A stretch of DNA of 64,000 bases from Leptolyngbya sp. 'hensonii' (GCF_001939115.1 NZ_MQTZ01000021.1:1-64000); one strand, 5' to 3'. Shown: positions 44,194-53,784, numbered from the stretch's first letter. Notes: generated by a model not told the origin, from the letters alone. Numbers and translations are program-made.

Positions 44194-45777
44194 ATGGGTC
44201 AGCGCCTTTTTGCCCGTTTCTCTCCCTCATTCTGGGGGTTTTCCCCGATAAAAATAGTTCTCTCCCTCTGCTGTAGTCTGCTGCTGCTGGGAACCCTACC
44301 TGGGCTGGCCCTGGCTGACGAGTCTAAGTCAGCTACGTTGATTCAACCCTATCTGGATCGGGTGATTCAGCAGGTGACAGAGTTTAAGCTGAAGAATGGG
44401 CTGAAGTTTATTGTTCTGGAGCGGCATCAGGCTCCGGTGGTTTCCTTCCTCACCTATGCTGATGTGGGGGGCGTGGATGAACCGATGGGCAAAACTGGCA
44501 TGGCACACTTCCTGGAGCATCTGGCTTTTAAAGGGACAACCCGCATTGGCACTGAGAATTATCGGGCTGAAAAACCCCTGTTAGATCAGCTCGATCGCTT
44601 GTCAGAGAAGATTCAGGCTGCGATCCAAACGGGAAAACAGGCTGAGGTTAAAACCTTAGAAGCGGAGTTTGAGCAGGTGAAGGCCAGGGCGGCCAAATAT
44701 GTCAAACAGAATCAGCTCGGCCAAATTGTGGAGCAGTCGGGTGGGGTCGGTCTCAATGCCAACACATCGACCGATGCTACCCGTTACTTCTATAGTTTTC
44801 CTTCGAATAAGCTGGAACTCTGGATGTCTCTGGAATCAGAACGTTTCCTGGAGCCGGTGTTTCGGGAGTTTTATGAAGAAAAAGAGGTGATTCTGGAGGA
44901 GCGACGGCTGCGGGTTGAGAACTCTCCCGTGGGTCAACTGGCAGAGGCGATGCTGGATCAAGCGTTTCAGACCCATCCTTACCGTCGTCCGGTGATTGGG
45001 TACGAGCAGGACATTCGAAACCTGACCCGCAAGGACGTGCAGCAGTTTTTCAACCAGTACTATGTTCCTGCAAATCTGACGATCGCCATTGTGGGAGACG
45101 TCAATCCTGCTGAGGTGCAGCGGCTAGCTCAGATCTACTTTGGGCGGTATAAGGCTGGCACGAAACCTCCGATCGTCCAGACGATCGAGCCGCTCCAGAC
45201 CTCAAGCCGGGAAGTTAGCTTAAAATTACCGTCCCAACCAGTCTATATGGAGGGGTACCACCGACCTGCTTTTAACCATCCCGATGATGTGATCTACAGC
45301 ATGATGGGGTCTATCTTGAGCGATGGGCGCACCTCGCGCCTCTATCAATCCCTGGTGGAACGGCAACAACTGGCTTTGGTAGCGGATGGGTCGAATGGGT
45401 TTCCGGGAGATAAATTTCCGACCCTGATCCTGTTTTACGCTGAGCCAGCACCGGGACATACCCTGGAACAATTGGCCCAGGCCTTAGCTGTGGAAATTGA
45501 CCGACTGAAAACGGAGCCAGTTACAGACCAGGAGTTGAGTCGGGTCAAGACCCAGGCCCGGGCCGGATTGCTGCGGGCCTTGCGCTCTAATTCGGGTATG
45601 GCGAGTCTGTTGCTGGAGTATGAGGTTAAGACGGGAGACTGGCGCAACCTGTTCAAGGAACTGGATGCGATTGCAGCCGTCACCCCTGACGACATCCAGC
45701 GGGTGGCCCGTGCGACCTTCCGCCCTGAAAATCGCATCGTTGCTCGCCTGCTCTCCGCTGAAAGGAAAGGATCATGA
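44194..45777 (+). CDS. M16 family zinc metallopeptidase (active subunit)
   Basis: A 527-aa secreted protease. An N-terminal hydrophobic segment (residues 20-40, ending LALADES) is a signal peptide or anchor. The inverted zinc motif HFLEH lies at 105-109 with the third ligand in EEKEVILEERRL (about 228-239). An unusually helical insert of about 45 residues sits between the motif and GLNANTSTDATRY. The stop overlaps the next gene's ATG (ATGA), and the two together resemble heterodimeric M16B enzymes. Confidence 0.9.
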   Translation: MGQRLFARFSPSFWGFSPIKIVLSLCCSLLLLGTLPGLALADESKSATLIQPYLDRVIQQVTEFKLKNGLKFIVLERHQAPVVSFLTYADVGGVDEPMGKTGMAHFLEHLAFKGTTRIGTENYRAEKPLLDQLDRLSEKIQAAIQTGKQAEVKTLEAEFEQVKARAAKYVKQNQLGQIVEQSGGVGLNANTSTDATRYFYSFPSNKLELWMSLESERFLEPVFREFYEEKEVILEERRLRVENSPVGQLAEAMLDQAFQTHPYRRPVIGYEQDIRNLTRKDVQQFFNQYYVPANLTIAIVGDVNPAEVQRLAQIYFGRYKAGTKPPIVQTIEPLQTSSREVSLKLPSQPVYMEGYHRPAFNHPDDVIYSMMGSILSDGRTSRLYQSLVERQQLALVADGSNGFPGDKFPTLILFYAEPAPGHTLEQLAQALAVEIDRLKTEPVTDQELSRVKTQARAGLLRALRSNSGMASLLLEYEVKTGDWRNLFKELDAIAAVTPDDIQRVARATFRPENRIVARLLSAERKGS

Positions 45778-47237
45778 GAAAACGTCCGTTGGTATTGTTG
45801 CTGATCACTGCTCTGATCCCAATCCTGTTGCTGTTCTCCGCCAGCGCAACGGCTCAGGCGGCCCGACACTACGATGAGCTGACCTTTCCACCCCTGCCAG
45901 AAGTACAGATTCCGGCCTACAGCCGATTTGTGCTGGAGAACGGGATGGTGGTGTACCTGATGGAGAACCATGAGTTGCCCCTGGTGGGAGGGGTGGCAGT
46001 GGTGCGGACGGGCGATCGGCTTGAACCAGCAGATAAAGTCGGCCTGGGGTCGATCACCGGCGATGTATTGCGGGATGGGGGAACCCTGAAGCACCCGCCT
46101 GATCGGTTGAATGCGTTGCTCGAGCAACGGGCCGCTTCTGTGGAAAGTGGAATTGACTTGTCCAGCGGGTCAGTCAGTTTTTCAGCCCTGACCGAGAACC
46201 TCCCAGAGGTCTTCGACCTGTTTGCAGAGGTGATCCGGGAGCCCGCTTTTCCTCAGGAAAAGCTGGATCTGGCCAAGGTGCAGTGGCGGGGTAGTATTGC
46301 CCGGCGCAATGATGAACCGGGGGATATCGCCGATCGGGAATTTTCCAAGTTAATTTATGGCGCATCCAGTCCCTATGCCCGCACAGTGGAGTACGCCACC
46401 CTGGACAAGATTACCCGTGAGGATCTGGTTCAGTTTTATCAGCAGGATTTTCATCCCAACCGAATGATTGTCGGGATTGTGGGGGATTTTGACAGTCAGG
46501 CGATGCGATCGCAGATCCAGCAAAAATTTGGAGACTGGAAACCCCAGATTCAGAGGCAACAGCCTCCTTTACCGGGGGTGACTCAGGCAACCCTGAAAGG
46601 GATCTTTCTGGTGGATCAACCCCAGTTGACCCAGAGCTACATCCAGATGGGGCACCTGGGTGGGCTGCTCAATCATCCCGACTATGCGGCCCTGACAGTG
46701 ATGGAGGGGGTGCTGAGTGGGTTTGGGGGCCGGTTATTTAACCAGGTGCGATCGCGCCAGGGACTGGCCTATTCGGTCTATGCCTCCTGGGGGGCAGGCT
46801 TTGACTATCCGGGTGTGTTCGTTGCGGGAGGAGAAACCCGATCGGAAGCCACGGTGCCGTTTATTCAGTCGGTGGTGAAGGAAATCGATCGCATCCGTCA
46901 GACGCCAATTACACCCCAGGAACTGGCCTATGCCAAGGATTCAGTCTTGAACTCTTTTGTGTTCAATTTTCAGCAACCGGGTCAGACCCTCTCCCGGTTG
47001 ATCCAATATGAGTACTTTGGCTATCCTCAGGATTTTTTGTTCCAGTATCAGCGGGGGGTGGCTGCAACAACGATCGCCGATGTGCAGCGGGTCGCCCGCA
47101 CCTACCTGCAACCGGAGAAACTCGTCACCCTGGTTGTCGGTAACAATGCCGCTATCAAGCCATCCCTCACCAGCCTGAAACCCTCAACGCCAGTGGTTCC
47201 GATCGACATCACGATTCCAGTTTCCAAATCCCGTTGA
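45774..47237 (+). CDS. M16-like peptidase, predicted inactive partner
   Basis: A 487-aa protein with a signal peptide (LITALIPILLLFSASATAQA). The fold matches M16, but at the zinc-motif position it reads LGSITGDVLRDGG, with no HxxEH. A later GGRLFNQVRSRQGLAYSVYA stretch retains the Arg/Tyr residues that bind substrate in the second subunit of heterodimeric M16 proteases. It is translationally coupled to the active paralogue. It is probably a regulatory or substrate-binding subunit of one periplasmic peptidase. Confidence 0.88.
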   Translation: MRKRPLVLLLITALIPILLLFSASATAQAARHYDELTFPPLPEVQIPAYSRFVLENGMVVYLMENHELPLVGGVAVVRTGDRLEPADKVGLGSITGDVLRDGGTLKHPPDRLNALLEQRAASVESGIDLSSGSVSFSALTENLPEVFDLFAEVIREPAFPQEKLDLAKVQWRGSIARRNDEPGDIADREFSKLIYGASSPYARTVEYATLDKITREDLVQFYQQDFHPNRMIVGIVGDFDSQAMRSQIQQKFGDWKPQIQRQQPPLPGVTQATLKGIFLVDQPQLTQSYIQMGHLGGLLNHPDYAALTVMEGVLSGFGGRLFNQVRSRQGLAYSVYASWGAGFDYPGVFVAGGETRSEATVPFIQSVVKEIDRIRQTPITPQELAYAKDSVLNSFVFNFQQPGQTLSRLIQYEYFGYPQDFLFQYQRGVAATTIADVQRVARTYLQPEKLVTLVVGNNAAIKPSLTSLKPSTPVVPIDITIPVSKSR

Positions 47238-47322
47238 GGCCTGTCGGGTTAGTCAATCCTGCTTGAAATCGGACTCGTCATCAGCCAGATACAATCCTGA
47301 CTGCTTCAGCAAGCTATCAACG

Positions 47323-47345
47323 AAGCACAACCACTGCTTGTGCTT
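47323..47345. terminator. Hairpin between convergent M16 and cupin genes
   Basis: AAGCACAA and TTGTGCTT form an 8-bp stem with a 7-nt loop at the end of both converging genes and overlapping the cupin stop codon. It lacks a T-run on either side, so a bidirectional terminator is only a possibility. Confidence 0.4.
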
Positions 47346-47961
47346 AACGAACTCCAGTCAGAGCAGCCAGGTCATACTCATCATCCATGCGGGTGCGAAT
47401 GAAGAACATACAGCCCTGACTGGTGGCGGGACCATGGATGGAACCCTTTTCGGAGCGAATATAGTCCCCTGGACCATAAACCTGTCCCTCAATGGTCAGA
47501 TCGCCTTCCAGCATGTAGATTTCTTCCACCCCGGCATGGCGATGCAGGGGATAGGTCACTCCCGGTTCAGCCTTGAGGACCGCCACCACTTCCCGCCGGG
47601 CCGGGTTGACATGGAGTTGGGCAACGGTAACTCCCGGAATCCGATAAGGCTCCCAGTTCAGTTCACTGGCCCGCACCACCAGATCTGGCATATCAATTCT
47701 GGGCCTAGGCCTGGAGGCAAGCGGTGGGGGTAATTCAACCCCAATTCGATCGAACAACCGCTGTTTCAGGTCAGGGGCAGGGACGATCGGCGGCGTACTG
47801 TAGGCCAGGGCAGCAACAGCGGTCTGGAAATCTGCCAGTTCTGCCTCCAGATCGGAGCAGTCGGCTATCGACTGTTCCACCAATAGCCGTTCCTGTTCGT
47901 CCAGGATATCCAGGGCGTACAGGGCCACCAGGTCACAAAAACACAATTCTTCAGCCGCCAT
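47344..47961 (-). CDS. ChrR-like anti-sigma factor with cupin domain
   Basis: A 205-aa protein. The first 90 residues are helical (LVALYALDILDEQERLLVEQ) and look like an anti-sigma domain, but the Cys/His zinc motif of ChrR-type ZAS domains (HxxxCxxC) is not clear; CFC occurs at 7-9. The C-terminal half is a cupin with PLHRHAGVEEIYMLEG and SEKGSIHGP, giving His/His/Glu/His ligands as in the ChrR cupin. It lies 40 nt after an ECF sigma gene, which it probably inhibits. The signal may be oxidative. Confidence 0.8.
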   Translation of the reverse strand: MAAEELCFCDLVALYALDILDEQERLLVEQSIADCSDLEAELADFQTAVAALAYSTPPIVPAPDLKQRLFDRIGVELPPPLASRPRPRIDMPDLVVRASELNWEPYRIPGVTVAQLHVNPARREVVAVLKAEPGVTYPLHRHAGVEEIYMLEGDLTIEGQVYGPGDYIRSEKGSIHGPATSQGCMFFIRTRMDDEYDLAALTGVR

Positions 47962-48001
47962 TTTGATTCATTTCACTGTTCGAGACTATATCTAGCGTTC
48001 C

Positions 48002-48571
48002 CTATTTCCAGCCACTGAGTGCCCCCTTGAGCTTACCCAGTCCTAAGCGAATGCGAGTTTTGACAGTACCCAAAGACATGCCAGTTTGCTGGGCAATCTC
48101 TGAATGGCTCAGGCCCCCATAGTAAGCCAGCTCAATCACCTGGCGTTGTTCGGCTGGTAACTGTTTGAGTGCGGTTATAACCTGAGCCCGTCGCTCCAGG
48201 TTCAGGGCGTCCTCAACTGGATCTACGCAGGGGGCTGCCGTTTGGATCTGTTCAGCATCCACGGAAATGGTTAACTTTGTCCCCAGGCGCTTCATGACGC
48301 GCAGACGATCGAGAATCCGGCTACGGGTGATCATAAACAACCAGGTATCCACCCGGCTGCGTTCCGGATCATAACGGGCAGCAGTGCGCCAAACCTGGGA
48401 AAACACATCCAGCACTGCCTCTTCGGCTTCTTCCACGGAACCCAGGCTCTTAAAAGCCACCCCGTAGAGAATGCGGGAGTAGCGATCGTACAGATCGGAT
48501 AAGGCAGCCTGATCCTGCTGGGCAATGCGAGCCAGCAGGATCGTGTCTTGCGGGAGGGACGGAGCCGTCAT
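48002..48571 (-). CDS. ECF-type RNA polymerase sigma factor
   Basis: A 189-aa sigma-70 family protein with regions 2 and 4 only. Region 2: LYDRYSRILYGVAFKSLGSV and DVFSQVWRTAARYDPERSR. Region 4: LPAEQRQVIELAYYGGLSHS followed by EIAQQTGMSLGTVKTRIRLG, the helix-turn-helix. It lies 5 nt after glmM and before the cupin anti-sigma factor. It resembles cyanobacterial group 4 sigma factors. Regulation by the adjacent cupin protein is inferred from the common sigma/anti-sigma pairing. Confidence 0.92.
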   Translation of the reverse strand: MTAPSLPQDTILLARIAQQDQAALSDLYDRYSRILYGVAFKSLGSVEEAEEAVLDVFSQVWRTAARYDPERSRVDTWLFMITRSRILDRLRVMKRLGTKLTISVDAEQIQTAAPCVDPVEDALNLERRAQVITALKQLPAEQRQVIELAYYGGLSHSEIAQQTGMSLGTVKTRIRLGLGKLKGALSGWK

Positions 48572-48576
48572 GGACG

Positions 48577-49971
48577 TTAGGGGGTCAGATATTGCTGGAC
48601 ACCCAGAACCAGGTTGTCCGTCCAGTAAGTGGCCAGGTCTGCCTGTTCTGCTTCCACCATCACCCGAATCACCGGCTCAGTGCCTGATGCCCGGACCAGC
48701 ACCCTGCCCTGTGCTCCCATAGCGGATTCTGCCTGGGCAATCAGGTTCTGGAGGGGTTCGCATTGTTGCCAGTTGAGGCGACGATCGCGGTCCTCGACAC
48801 GAACATTTTTCAGCAATTGGGGATAGGGGTGAAAGCTTTGATCCATCAGTTCAGTCAGAGATTTGCCTGTGCCCTGGGCTAGGCTGGCTAAATGCAGGGC
48901 TGTCAACAGTCCATCCCCACTAACACTGTAATGGCGACAAAGAATATGGCCGGATTGTTCCCCACCCAGCATCGAGCCTGTCCGAATCATTTCGGCATGG
49001 ACATATTGATCGCCAACGGCAGTTCGAATCAATTGACCACCAAATTTTTCCCAGGCCCGCTCAAAGCCCAGGTTGGCCATCACGGTCGAGATGATTGTAT
49101 GGTTGGGCAATTGCTTGGTCTGACTCAGGGTACAGCCCCAGAAGTAAAGAATATAGTCTCCATCTACAACGCGCCCTTGCCGATCGACGGCCAGGACCCG
49201 ATCGGCGTCGCCGTCAAAGGCAAATCCCAGGTCCGCATCGTGCTCCTGCACGGCAGCTTTCAGAGGGCCGAGGTGGGTGGAACCACAGTTGACATTGATG
49301 CGATCACCATCGGGCCGATTGTGTAGACAAATGACCTCTGCCCCCAGGGACTCGAAAACCTGGGGAGCCAAATGAACGGCTGCACCCCAGGCCAGATCAA
49401 GTACGACTCTTAGGCCTGCCAGACTGACACCAGGAATCAGAGGCTGTTGTAAGGAGGCCCGATAGGATTCCAGGAGTTCGGGGCGGTGATAATGGCGGCC
49501 CCAGGGTACCTTGTCTGAAGGGGAAGCAGCACCAGCCAGGTTGCTCCTGAGAACAGCCTCGATTTGCGCCTGTAGAGATGTGGGCAGTTTGGTTCCATCT
49601 GAACCAAAGAATTTGATGCCGTTGTCTTCCGGTGGGTTGTGGCTGGCAGAAATCATGACCCCACCCAGGCTATCACTGGTGCTGGCCAGGTAAGCGACTG
49701 CAGGAGTGGGGCACAGGCCCAAATTCCAGACTTCCAGTCCTGCGGTGGTTAAGCCCGCAGCAAGAGCCATAGCCAGCATGTCACTGGAATTCCGAGAGTC
49801 TTGTCCCAGAAGGATAGGTCTGGTGGTCATTGCCTGTTGCCGGAGGATATGCCCTGCTGCCAACCCCACCTGTAGAGCCAGTGAGGCTGTTAGAAGGTCC
49901 CCGGCCCGCCCCCGAATGCCATCTGTTCCAAATAGGGAGGATTTCGGTAAAGTCATACAACTAGAAGCCAT
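48577..49971 (-). CDS. glmM: Phosphoglucosamine mutase
   Basis: A 464-aa enzyme interconverting glucosamine-6-phosphate and glucosamine-1-phosphate, leading to UDP-GlcNAc for peptidoglycan. Motifs: [13 protein letters not shown], the phosphoserine loop [16 protein letters not shown], the Mg loop DGDADR, and the phosphate-binding [15 protein letters not shown]. The start at 49971 (GGAG 10 nt upstream) is chosen over ATG codons nearby. It is the first gene of a three-gene unit with an ECF sigma factor and its probable anti-sigma factor. Confidence 0.94.
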   Translation of the reverse strand: MASSCMTLPKSSLFGTDGIRGRAGDLLTASLALQVGLAAGHILRQQAMTTRPILLGQDSRNSSDMLAMALAAGLTTAGLEVWNLGLCPTPAVAYLASTSDSLGGVMISASHNPPEDNGIKFFGSDGTKLPTSLQAQIEAVLRSNLAGAASPSDKVPWGRHYHRPELLESYRASLQQPLIPGVSLAGLRVVLDLAWGAAVHLAPQVFESLGAEVICLHNRPDGDRINVNCGSTHLGPLKAAVQEHDADLGFAFDGDADRVLAVDRQGRVVDGDYILYFWGCTLSQTKQLPNHTIISTVMANLGFERAWEKFGGQLIRTAVGDQYVHAEMIRTGSMLGGEQSGHILCRHYSVSGDGLLTALHLASLAQGTGKSLTELMDQSFHPYPQLLKNVRVEDRDRRLNWQQCEPLQNLIAQAESAMGAQGRVLVRASGTEPVIRVMVEAEQADLATYWTDNLVLGVQQYLTP

Positions 49972-50157
49972 GGATCGATCGCTCCGCACACAATAATCTT
50001 TCAGGAGGATATCACCTTTATAGAATGGCGTCAGTTGATTACCGGTATACGAAGTTGATGATGATGATGTTTGTTATGGGTCATGGTTACTCCGTCAATC
50101 CCATAACCAATATTAGGTGACCCATGCCAGTCACATCCAATGACAGGTGAAAAATTG

Positions 50158-50457
50158 CTAAACCCCTGATACCGCTAACAATTTCTGGATTGCTTCCAGA
50201 TTTAATCCCTGTTCCAGATAGTGGGGATTTTCCGGATTATAGGGACTCCGAACCCGATCGATTTTGATGATTCTGGAATTCTCGGAGAGCACGGGCACAT
50301 CTGGATCAAAGGCCGTGGGTCGCATGAGAGAGCTGGAATAGCCTCGAAAAATTGCCACCTGATCCAATTCTCCGTCAATTTCAGCGGTGACCAGCAGAAC
50401 TTCCTGTGGGTGCTTGATGGTATAGCGTTCCAGGCGATGCCCGATCGTGTAATCCAT
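50158..50457 (-). CDS. Conserved small cyanobacterial protein
   Basis: A 99-aa protein starting MDYTIGHRLERYTIKHPQEV. It shows alternating beta-strand patterns (VLLVTAEIDGELDQVAIFRG) and a helical end (EAIQKLLAVSGV). I recall the type from cyanobacterial genomes without a function. No signal peptide, metal site or membrane helix is visible. A 12-bp direct repeat lies 29-55 nt upstream. Confidence 0.7.
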   Translation of the reverse strand: MDYTIGHRLERYTIKHPQEVLLVTAEIDGELDQVAIFRGYSSSLMRPTAFDPDVPVLSENSRIIKIDRVRSPYNPENPHYLEQGLNLEAIQKLLAVSGV

Positions 50458-50485
50458 GGTTGAATCCTGTTAGGACGAAACAGTA

Positions 50486-50512
50486 GTTCTAAAAACAGTG
50501 GTTCTAAAAACA
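50486..50512 (-). repeat. 12-bp direct repeat upstream of small gene
   Basis: GTTCTAAAAACA occurs at 50486-50497 and again at 50501-50512, identical in both, 15 bp apart start to start. It lies upstream of the small gene (start 50457) and downstream of the ho1 terminator. It may be a paired operator or chance slippage. Confidence 0.5.
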
Positions 50513-50616
50513 ACCGCTCGAATAACTTTTGCTGTTGACTTCACTCGCCATTTTCGGCAATAACCTTCCTATTTGGGTCAGGAATTCAAAACTTCCTGCA
50601 GGATCCAATACCCATG

Positions 50617-50646
50617 AAAAAGGGGCACGCTATCCGGTGCCCCTTT
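50617..50646 (-). terminator. Intrinsic terminator of ho1
   Basis: On the minus strand AAAGGGGCAC pairs with GTGCCCCTTT around an 8-nt loop, a 10-bp stem whose 3' arm runs into TTTTT. It begins 22 nt after the ho1 stop. This is the clearest rho-independent terminator in the window. Confidence 0.9.
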
Positions 50647-50667
50647 GCATCAATTAATCACGCTGCC

Positions 50668-51384
50668 TTACTCGGCTGTGGCTAATTCCGTGCTGCCCCG
50701 AGCCCGACGGCGGGTCAGAGAGTTGAATAGCATCTGACCAATGGCTTTGATCAGATTTCCTTCCAGCTCCATAAACATCTTCATGTTCATCCCGAAAGCT
50801 GCGTTCGCTTCATCGACCACCCGATCGGCCGTGGCATCATCAACGGGCAGTTCGTTCATGGCCTCACGGTATTTGTTTTTGAAGGCCTTCTCATCTGGGA
50901 TGTCAGCAAACTCATAGAAGGCCGTTCCCTGACCATCAGCCAAATTCATAGCCCGCTGAGCGATCCCTTTGAGAATCTGTCCTCCAGATAGGTCACCCAG
51001 GTAGCGGGTGTAGGAATGGGCTGCCAGCAGAACAGGGTCGGTGGCAGAAACTTCTCGAATGCGATTGATGTAGGCCTCTGCTGCAGGTGAAGGAGCAACC
51101 TGCTCCCGCCAGTTGGCCCCATAGTAATAGAAGAGATCTGATTCCAGGCTGGCCTTGCGGTTTAACTCGGGAAAGTAAAACTTCGAGACGATCGGATGTT
51201 GCCGATGACGTTCCATCTCTTCTTCCATTGCGGAATAGACGAAGTAGAGATTGCCGACTAGCTTGCGATAAGAGGTTTTTTCAACAACGCCCTTTAAAAA
51301 ACACTTGACGAAACCGACATTTTCAGCCATTGTGTGGGACTTTTTCGTTCCCTCACGGAGTTTGGTTGCTAAATTAGTGCTCAT
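50668..51384 (-). CDS. ho1: Heme oxygenase (biliverdin-forming)
   Basis: A 238-aa ferredoxin-dependent heme oxygenase opening heme to biliverdin IXalpha, the first step to phycobilins and phytochrome chromophore. It begins MSTNLATKLREGTKKSHTMA; the His in KKSH is the proximal heme ligand. GFVKCFLKGVVEKTSYRKL and the distal helix SYTRYLGDLSGGQILKGIA are conserved. Start at 51384 by homology; the six-codon extension is disfavoured. It is monocistronic, with a strong terminator downstream. Confidence 0.96.
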   Translation of the reverse strand: MSTNLATKLREGTKKSHTMAENVGFVKCFLKGVVEKTSYRKLVGNLYFVYSAMEEEMERHRQHPIVSKFYFPELNRKASLESDLFYYYGANWREQVAPSPAAEAYINRIREVSATDPVLLAAHSYTRYLGDLSGGQILKGIAQRAMNLADGQGTAFYEFADIPDEKAFKNKYREAMNELPVDDATADRVVDEANAAFGMNMKMFMELEGNLIKAIGQMLFNSLTRRRARGSTELATAE

Positions 51385-51617
51385 TCTATAATTTCCCGAC
51401 ACTCAATCCACTGTTGAAGCCTTGTTTGTGAGGGGTGAAAACCACCTAGCTTTTCAGCGTAAACTGATTTGATGAGAGATTTTGTTAATAATTTTTACGA
51501 GTTTTTACGGATACTCGCGCCATCCTGGGCCTCCTGGAAGGCTGAACTATACTATGGATTGAGCCTTGTTTAGCCAGAATTATTCTGATTAGTTCCCTGC
51601 ACCATCCATGGAGGGTA

Positions 51618-52955
51618 ATGAGCAATCGACCTCACCTGACTTCAGAGTCAACCCTGGGAGATTTGCCTCTGCTTGATTTTCAAGTTCATCCCGCAACCCT
51701 GGGCCAGGTGATTGCCCAGCGGTTCAAGCAGCGGTCTGACCTGCCAGGCGTGATTGTAGCTGATGGTGCACAACTGGTGGGTGTGATCTCGCGACGGCGA
51801 TTTCTGGAGTATGTCGGGGAACAACATCGACGGGAAAGTATTCTCCGAAAACCGATTCAGGCTCTTTGTGAGGAGGTCGGGGCTCTGGTCAAACCTCTGC
51901 AACTGCTGGCAACTGAAAAGGTGAATGTGGCGGTTCGTCTGGGCTTGGGGCGGGCTCCAGAAAATGCCTACGAGCCGATCGTGGTTCTGCTGCAGGATGA
52001 GAGCTTTCCGGAGTCCCAGACTTATTTGTTGCTGGATTTCCTTACCCTCCTCCTGGCTCAATCCCAAATAATGGCGGTTTCTAGTTATGAAATAGAACAA
52101 AGCCGCCAGCAGTTAGCAGAAGAACGGCAAAGGGTTAAGGATTATAGTCAGCTACTGGAACGACAAAAAGTTCTGATTCAGGAGCGCAACAGGTTGCTAG
52201 AACGGCAACAGGTGGAGCTGATCCAGCAAGCCCAGCGAGCGGATCAACTGAAGCAACGATTTACTCAAATCGCCCAGATCCTTTCTCTAGAGGGGAAAAC
52301 GGTATTTCAGGAAATTGTCATGGGGGTGAATGTCAGTTCCCGAAGCACGAATCAGATTGTGGATATCAGTCAGTTGCTGACAACTGAACTGGAGCCCATT
52401 CATGGAACCTCCAAATTGGTGGAGAGACTGGGCCAACAGTTACGACAACTGGCGGTGCAGGTGACGATCGTGGCTAATCAGGCTGGTTCTGAGTTGCTTG
52501 GGTTCAGTCATATCACCAATGAGATTAATAAACTGGTGGCTCAGACGGAGGAAATTGGGCGTCAGATCGATCGGATGGTTGCTCGGTTTCAGTTGCGGGT
52601 TCAGGAATTGACAGAATCGGCTTTAACAGGCATGACGGTTATCCGTTCCCTGTCCGACCAGATTCAGCAAGCTGAGGTGACCTTCACCGATCTGGACACG
52701 ATCGTGCACCAACAGGCTGCCTCGTCGGGTGGCCCACCTGCTGCCCCACCTGATACAGTCAATGAGTTGCTGAGCCTGTCAGCAGAGCAACTGAATGCCC
52801 TCCCTGAAGGCACAAGAGCTTTAGTGCAGAAAATTTCCCTGGCAGAGGCAACTCTGACTGAGCTGAAAGCACTCCTGCGGCAGGAAGAATACGGTCCACT
52901 AATCCAAAAAATTAGGCGAGCAATGGCCGCGAACCCCCGATTAGGGCCTCGCTAA
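51618..52955 (+). CDS. Soluble CBS-like/coiled-coil signalling protein
   Basis: A 445-aa cytoplasmic protein. Residues about 20-75 resemble a CBS motif (LPGVIVADGAQLVGVISRRR). A long helical region from about 150 is predicted coiled coil (EIEQSRQQLAEERQRVKDYS). Residues 225-360 resemble the helical hairpin of chemoreceptor signalling domains (NEINKLVAQTEEIGRQIDRM), but the canonical tip sequence is not evident and there are no membrane helices. A Pro/Ala linker and a short helical domain follow. It could be an intracellular sensor. Confidence 0.75.
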   Translation: MSNRPHLTSESTLGDLPLLDFQVHPATLGQVIAQRFKQRSDLPGVIVADGAQLVGVISRRRFLEYVGEQHRRESILRKPIQALCEEVGALVKPLQLLATEKVNVAVRLGLGRAPENAYEPIVVLLQDESFPESQTYLLLDFLTLLLAQSQIMAVSSYEIEQSRQQLAEERQRVKDYSQLLERQKVLIQERNRLLERQQVELIQQAQRADQLKQRFTQIAQILSLEGKTVFQEIVMGVNVSSRSTNQIVDISQLLTTELEPIHGTSKLVERLGQQLRQLAVQVTIVANQAGSELLGFSHITNEINKLVAQTEEIGRQIDRMVARFQLRVQELTESALTGMTVIRSLSDQIQQAEVTFTDLDTIVHQQAASSGGPPAAPPDTVNELLSLSAEQLNALPEGTRALVQKISLAEATLTELKALLRQEEYGPLIQKIRRAMAANPRLGPR

Positions 52956-53176
52956 ACGAGCTCTCCTCCCTCAAGAGAACCTTCTTTTCTCCGGAAGTAT
53001 GATCCCGATTCACCCAATCGGGTGAACTTGTTTCTTTGCCTGCCTTTTGGCTGTGGAAAGGCAAATTTCTGTGCTGTATCTAAAACCATAGACCCCCTAC
53101 CATCCAACGCTGCAGCGAATGGGAGGTGTGTCACCCCAAATTTACTGGTATTAGAACGAGCACAGGAGGGACATCC

Positions 53177-53635
53177 ATGCAGAAGGGATTGTCTACATTG
53201 ATTTGTGTGACTTGCTTGAGTGGTGTGGCCGTCGTGGGAATGATGGGCGAAGCGAAGGCTGTGGAAATGGTTGCGAAGATTTCTGAGCGACAACTCTATG
53301 TCTATAGCGATAGTGGCCAGTTGATCCGCAAGTTTGATATTGCGGTGGCTCGGCCTGGAAAAGTGACGCCCCTGGGGAATTTTCGGGTGCAGGATAAGGC
53401 AGTCTGGCCCGCCTGGTATCCTCCCAGTGGCGGTGGGGTGGTTCCCGGTGGACCCGGTAATCCTCTGGGGGAACGCTGGATTGGCTTCAATGGGGAATAT
53501 GGCATCCACGGCACGAATAATCAGGCTTCCGTTGGTAAAGCTGCTTCATCAGGTTGTTTTCGCATGCGATCAAAGGACATTATTGCCCTCTATGATCTGG
53601 TGAAGGTTGGCGATCGGATTACGGTCGTTCGTTAA
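53177..53635 (+). CDS. L,D-transpeptidase (YkuD-like)
   Basis: A 152-aa secreted protein starting at the ATG at 53177, with AGGAGGG 6 nt upstream. Signal peptide: LICVTCLSGVAVVGMMGEAKA. The catalytic domain has GIHGTNNQASVGKAASSGCF, with the HGT...S-x-GC(F/R) motif and catalytic Cys, followed by RMRSKDI. It probably makes or attaches 3-3 crosslinks in peptidoglycan. An antisense frame (52952-53509) is a shadow. Confidence 0.92.
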   Translation: MQKGLSTLICVTCLSGVAVVGMMGEAKAVEMVAKISERQLYVYSDSGQLIRKFDIAVARPGKVTPLGNFRVQDKAVWPAWYPPSGGGVVPGGPGNPLGERWIGFNGEYGIHGTNNQASVGKAASSGCFRMRSKDIIALYDLVKVGDRITVVR

Positions 53636-53784
53636 ATTCTGGGCTATCGTCGGCGAAATTTGCCTTTGCATGAAGAATTTCCTGCGGTTCCATCCCTCCC
53701 CGCTCAGAGCTGTATCAAGCTCTACTAAACTGCTCTAAGGGATCGGCTATCTTGAGGGCTTGTGTAACTCAGGCTACAGGATCG

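Noticed and set aside
52952-53509. 185-codon minus-strand open frame
   Set aside because: Antisense to the L,D-transpeptidase, whose signal peptide, ribosome-binding site and catalytic motif are clear.
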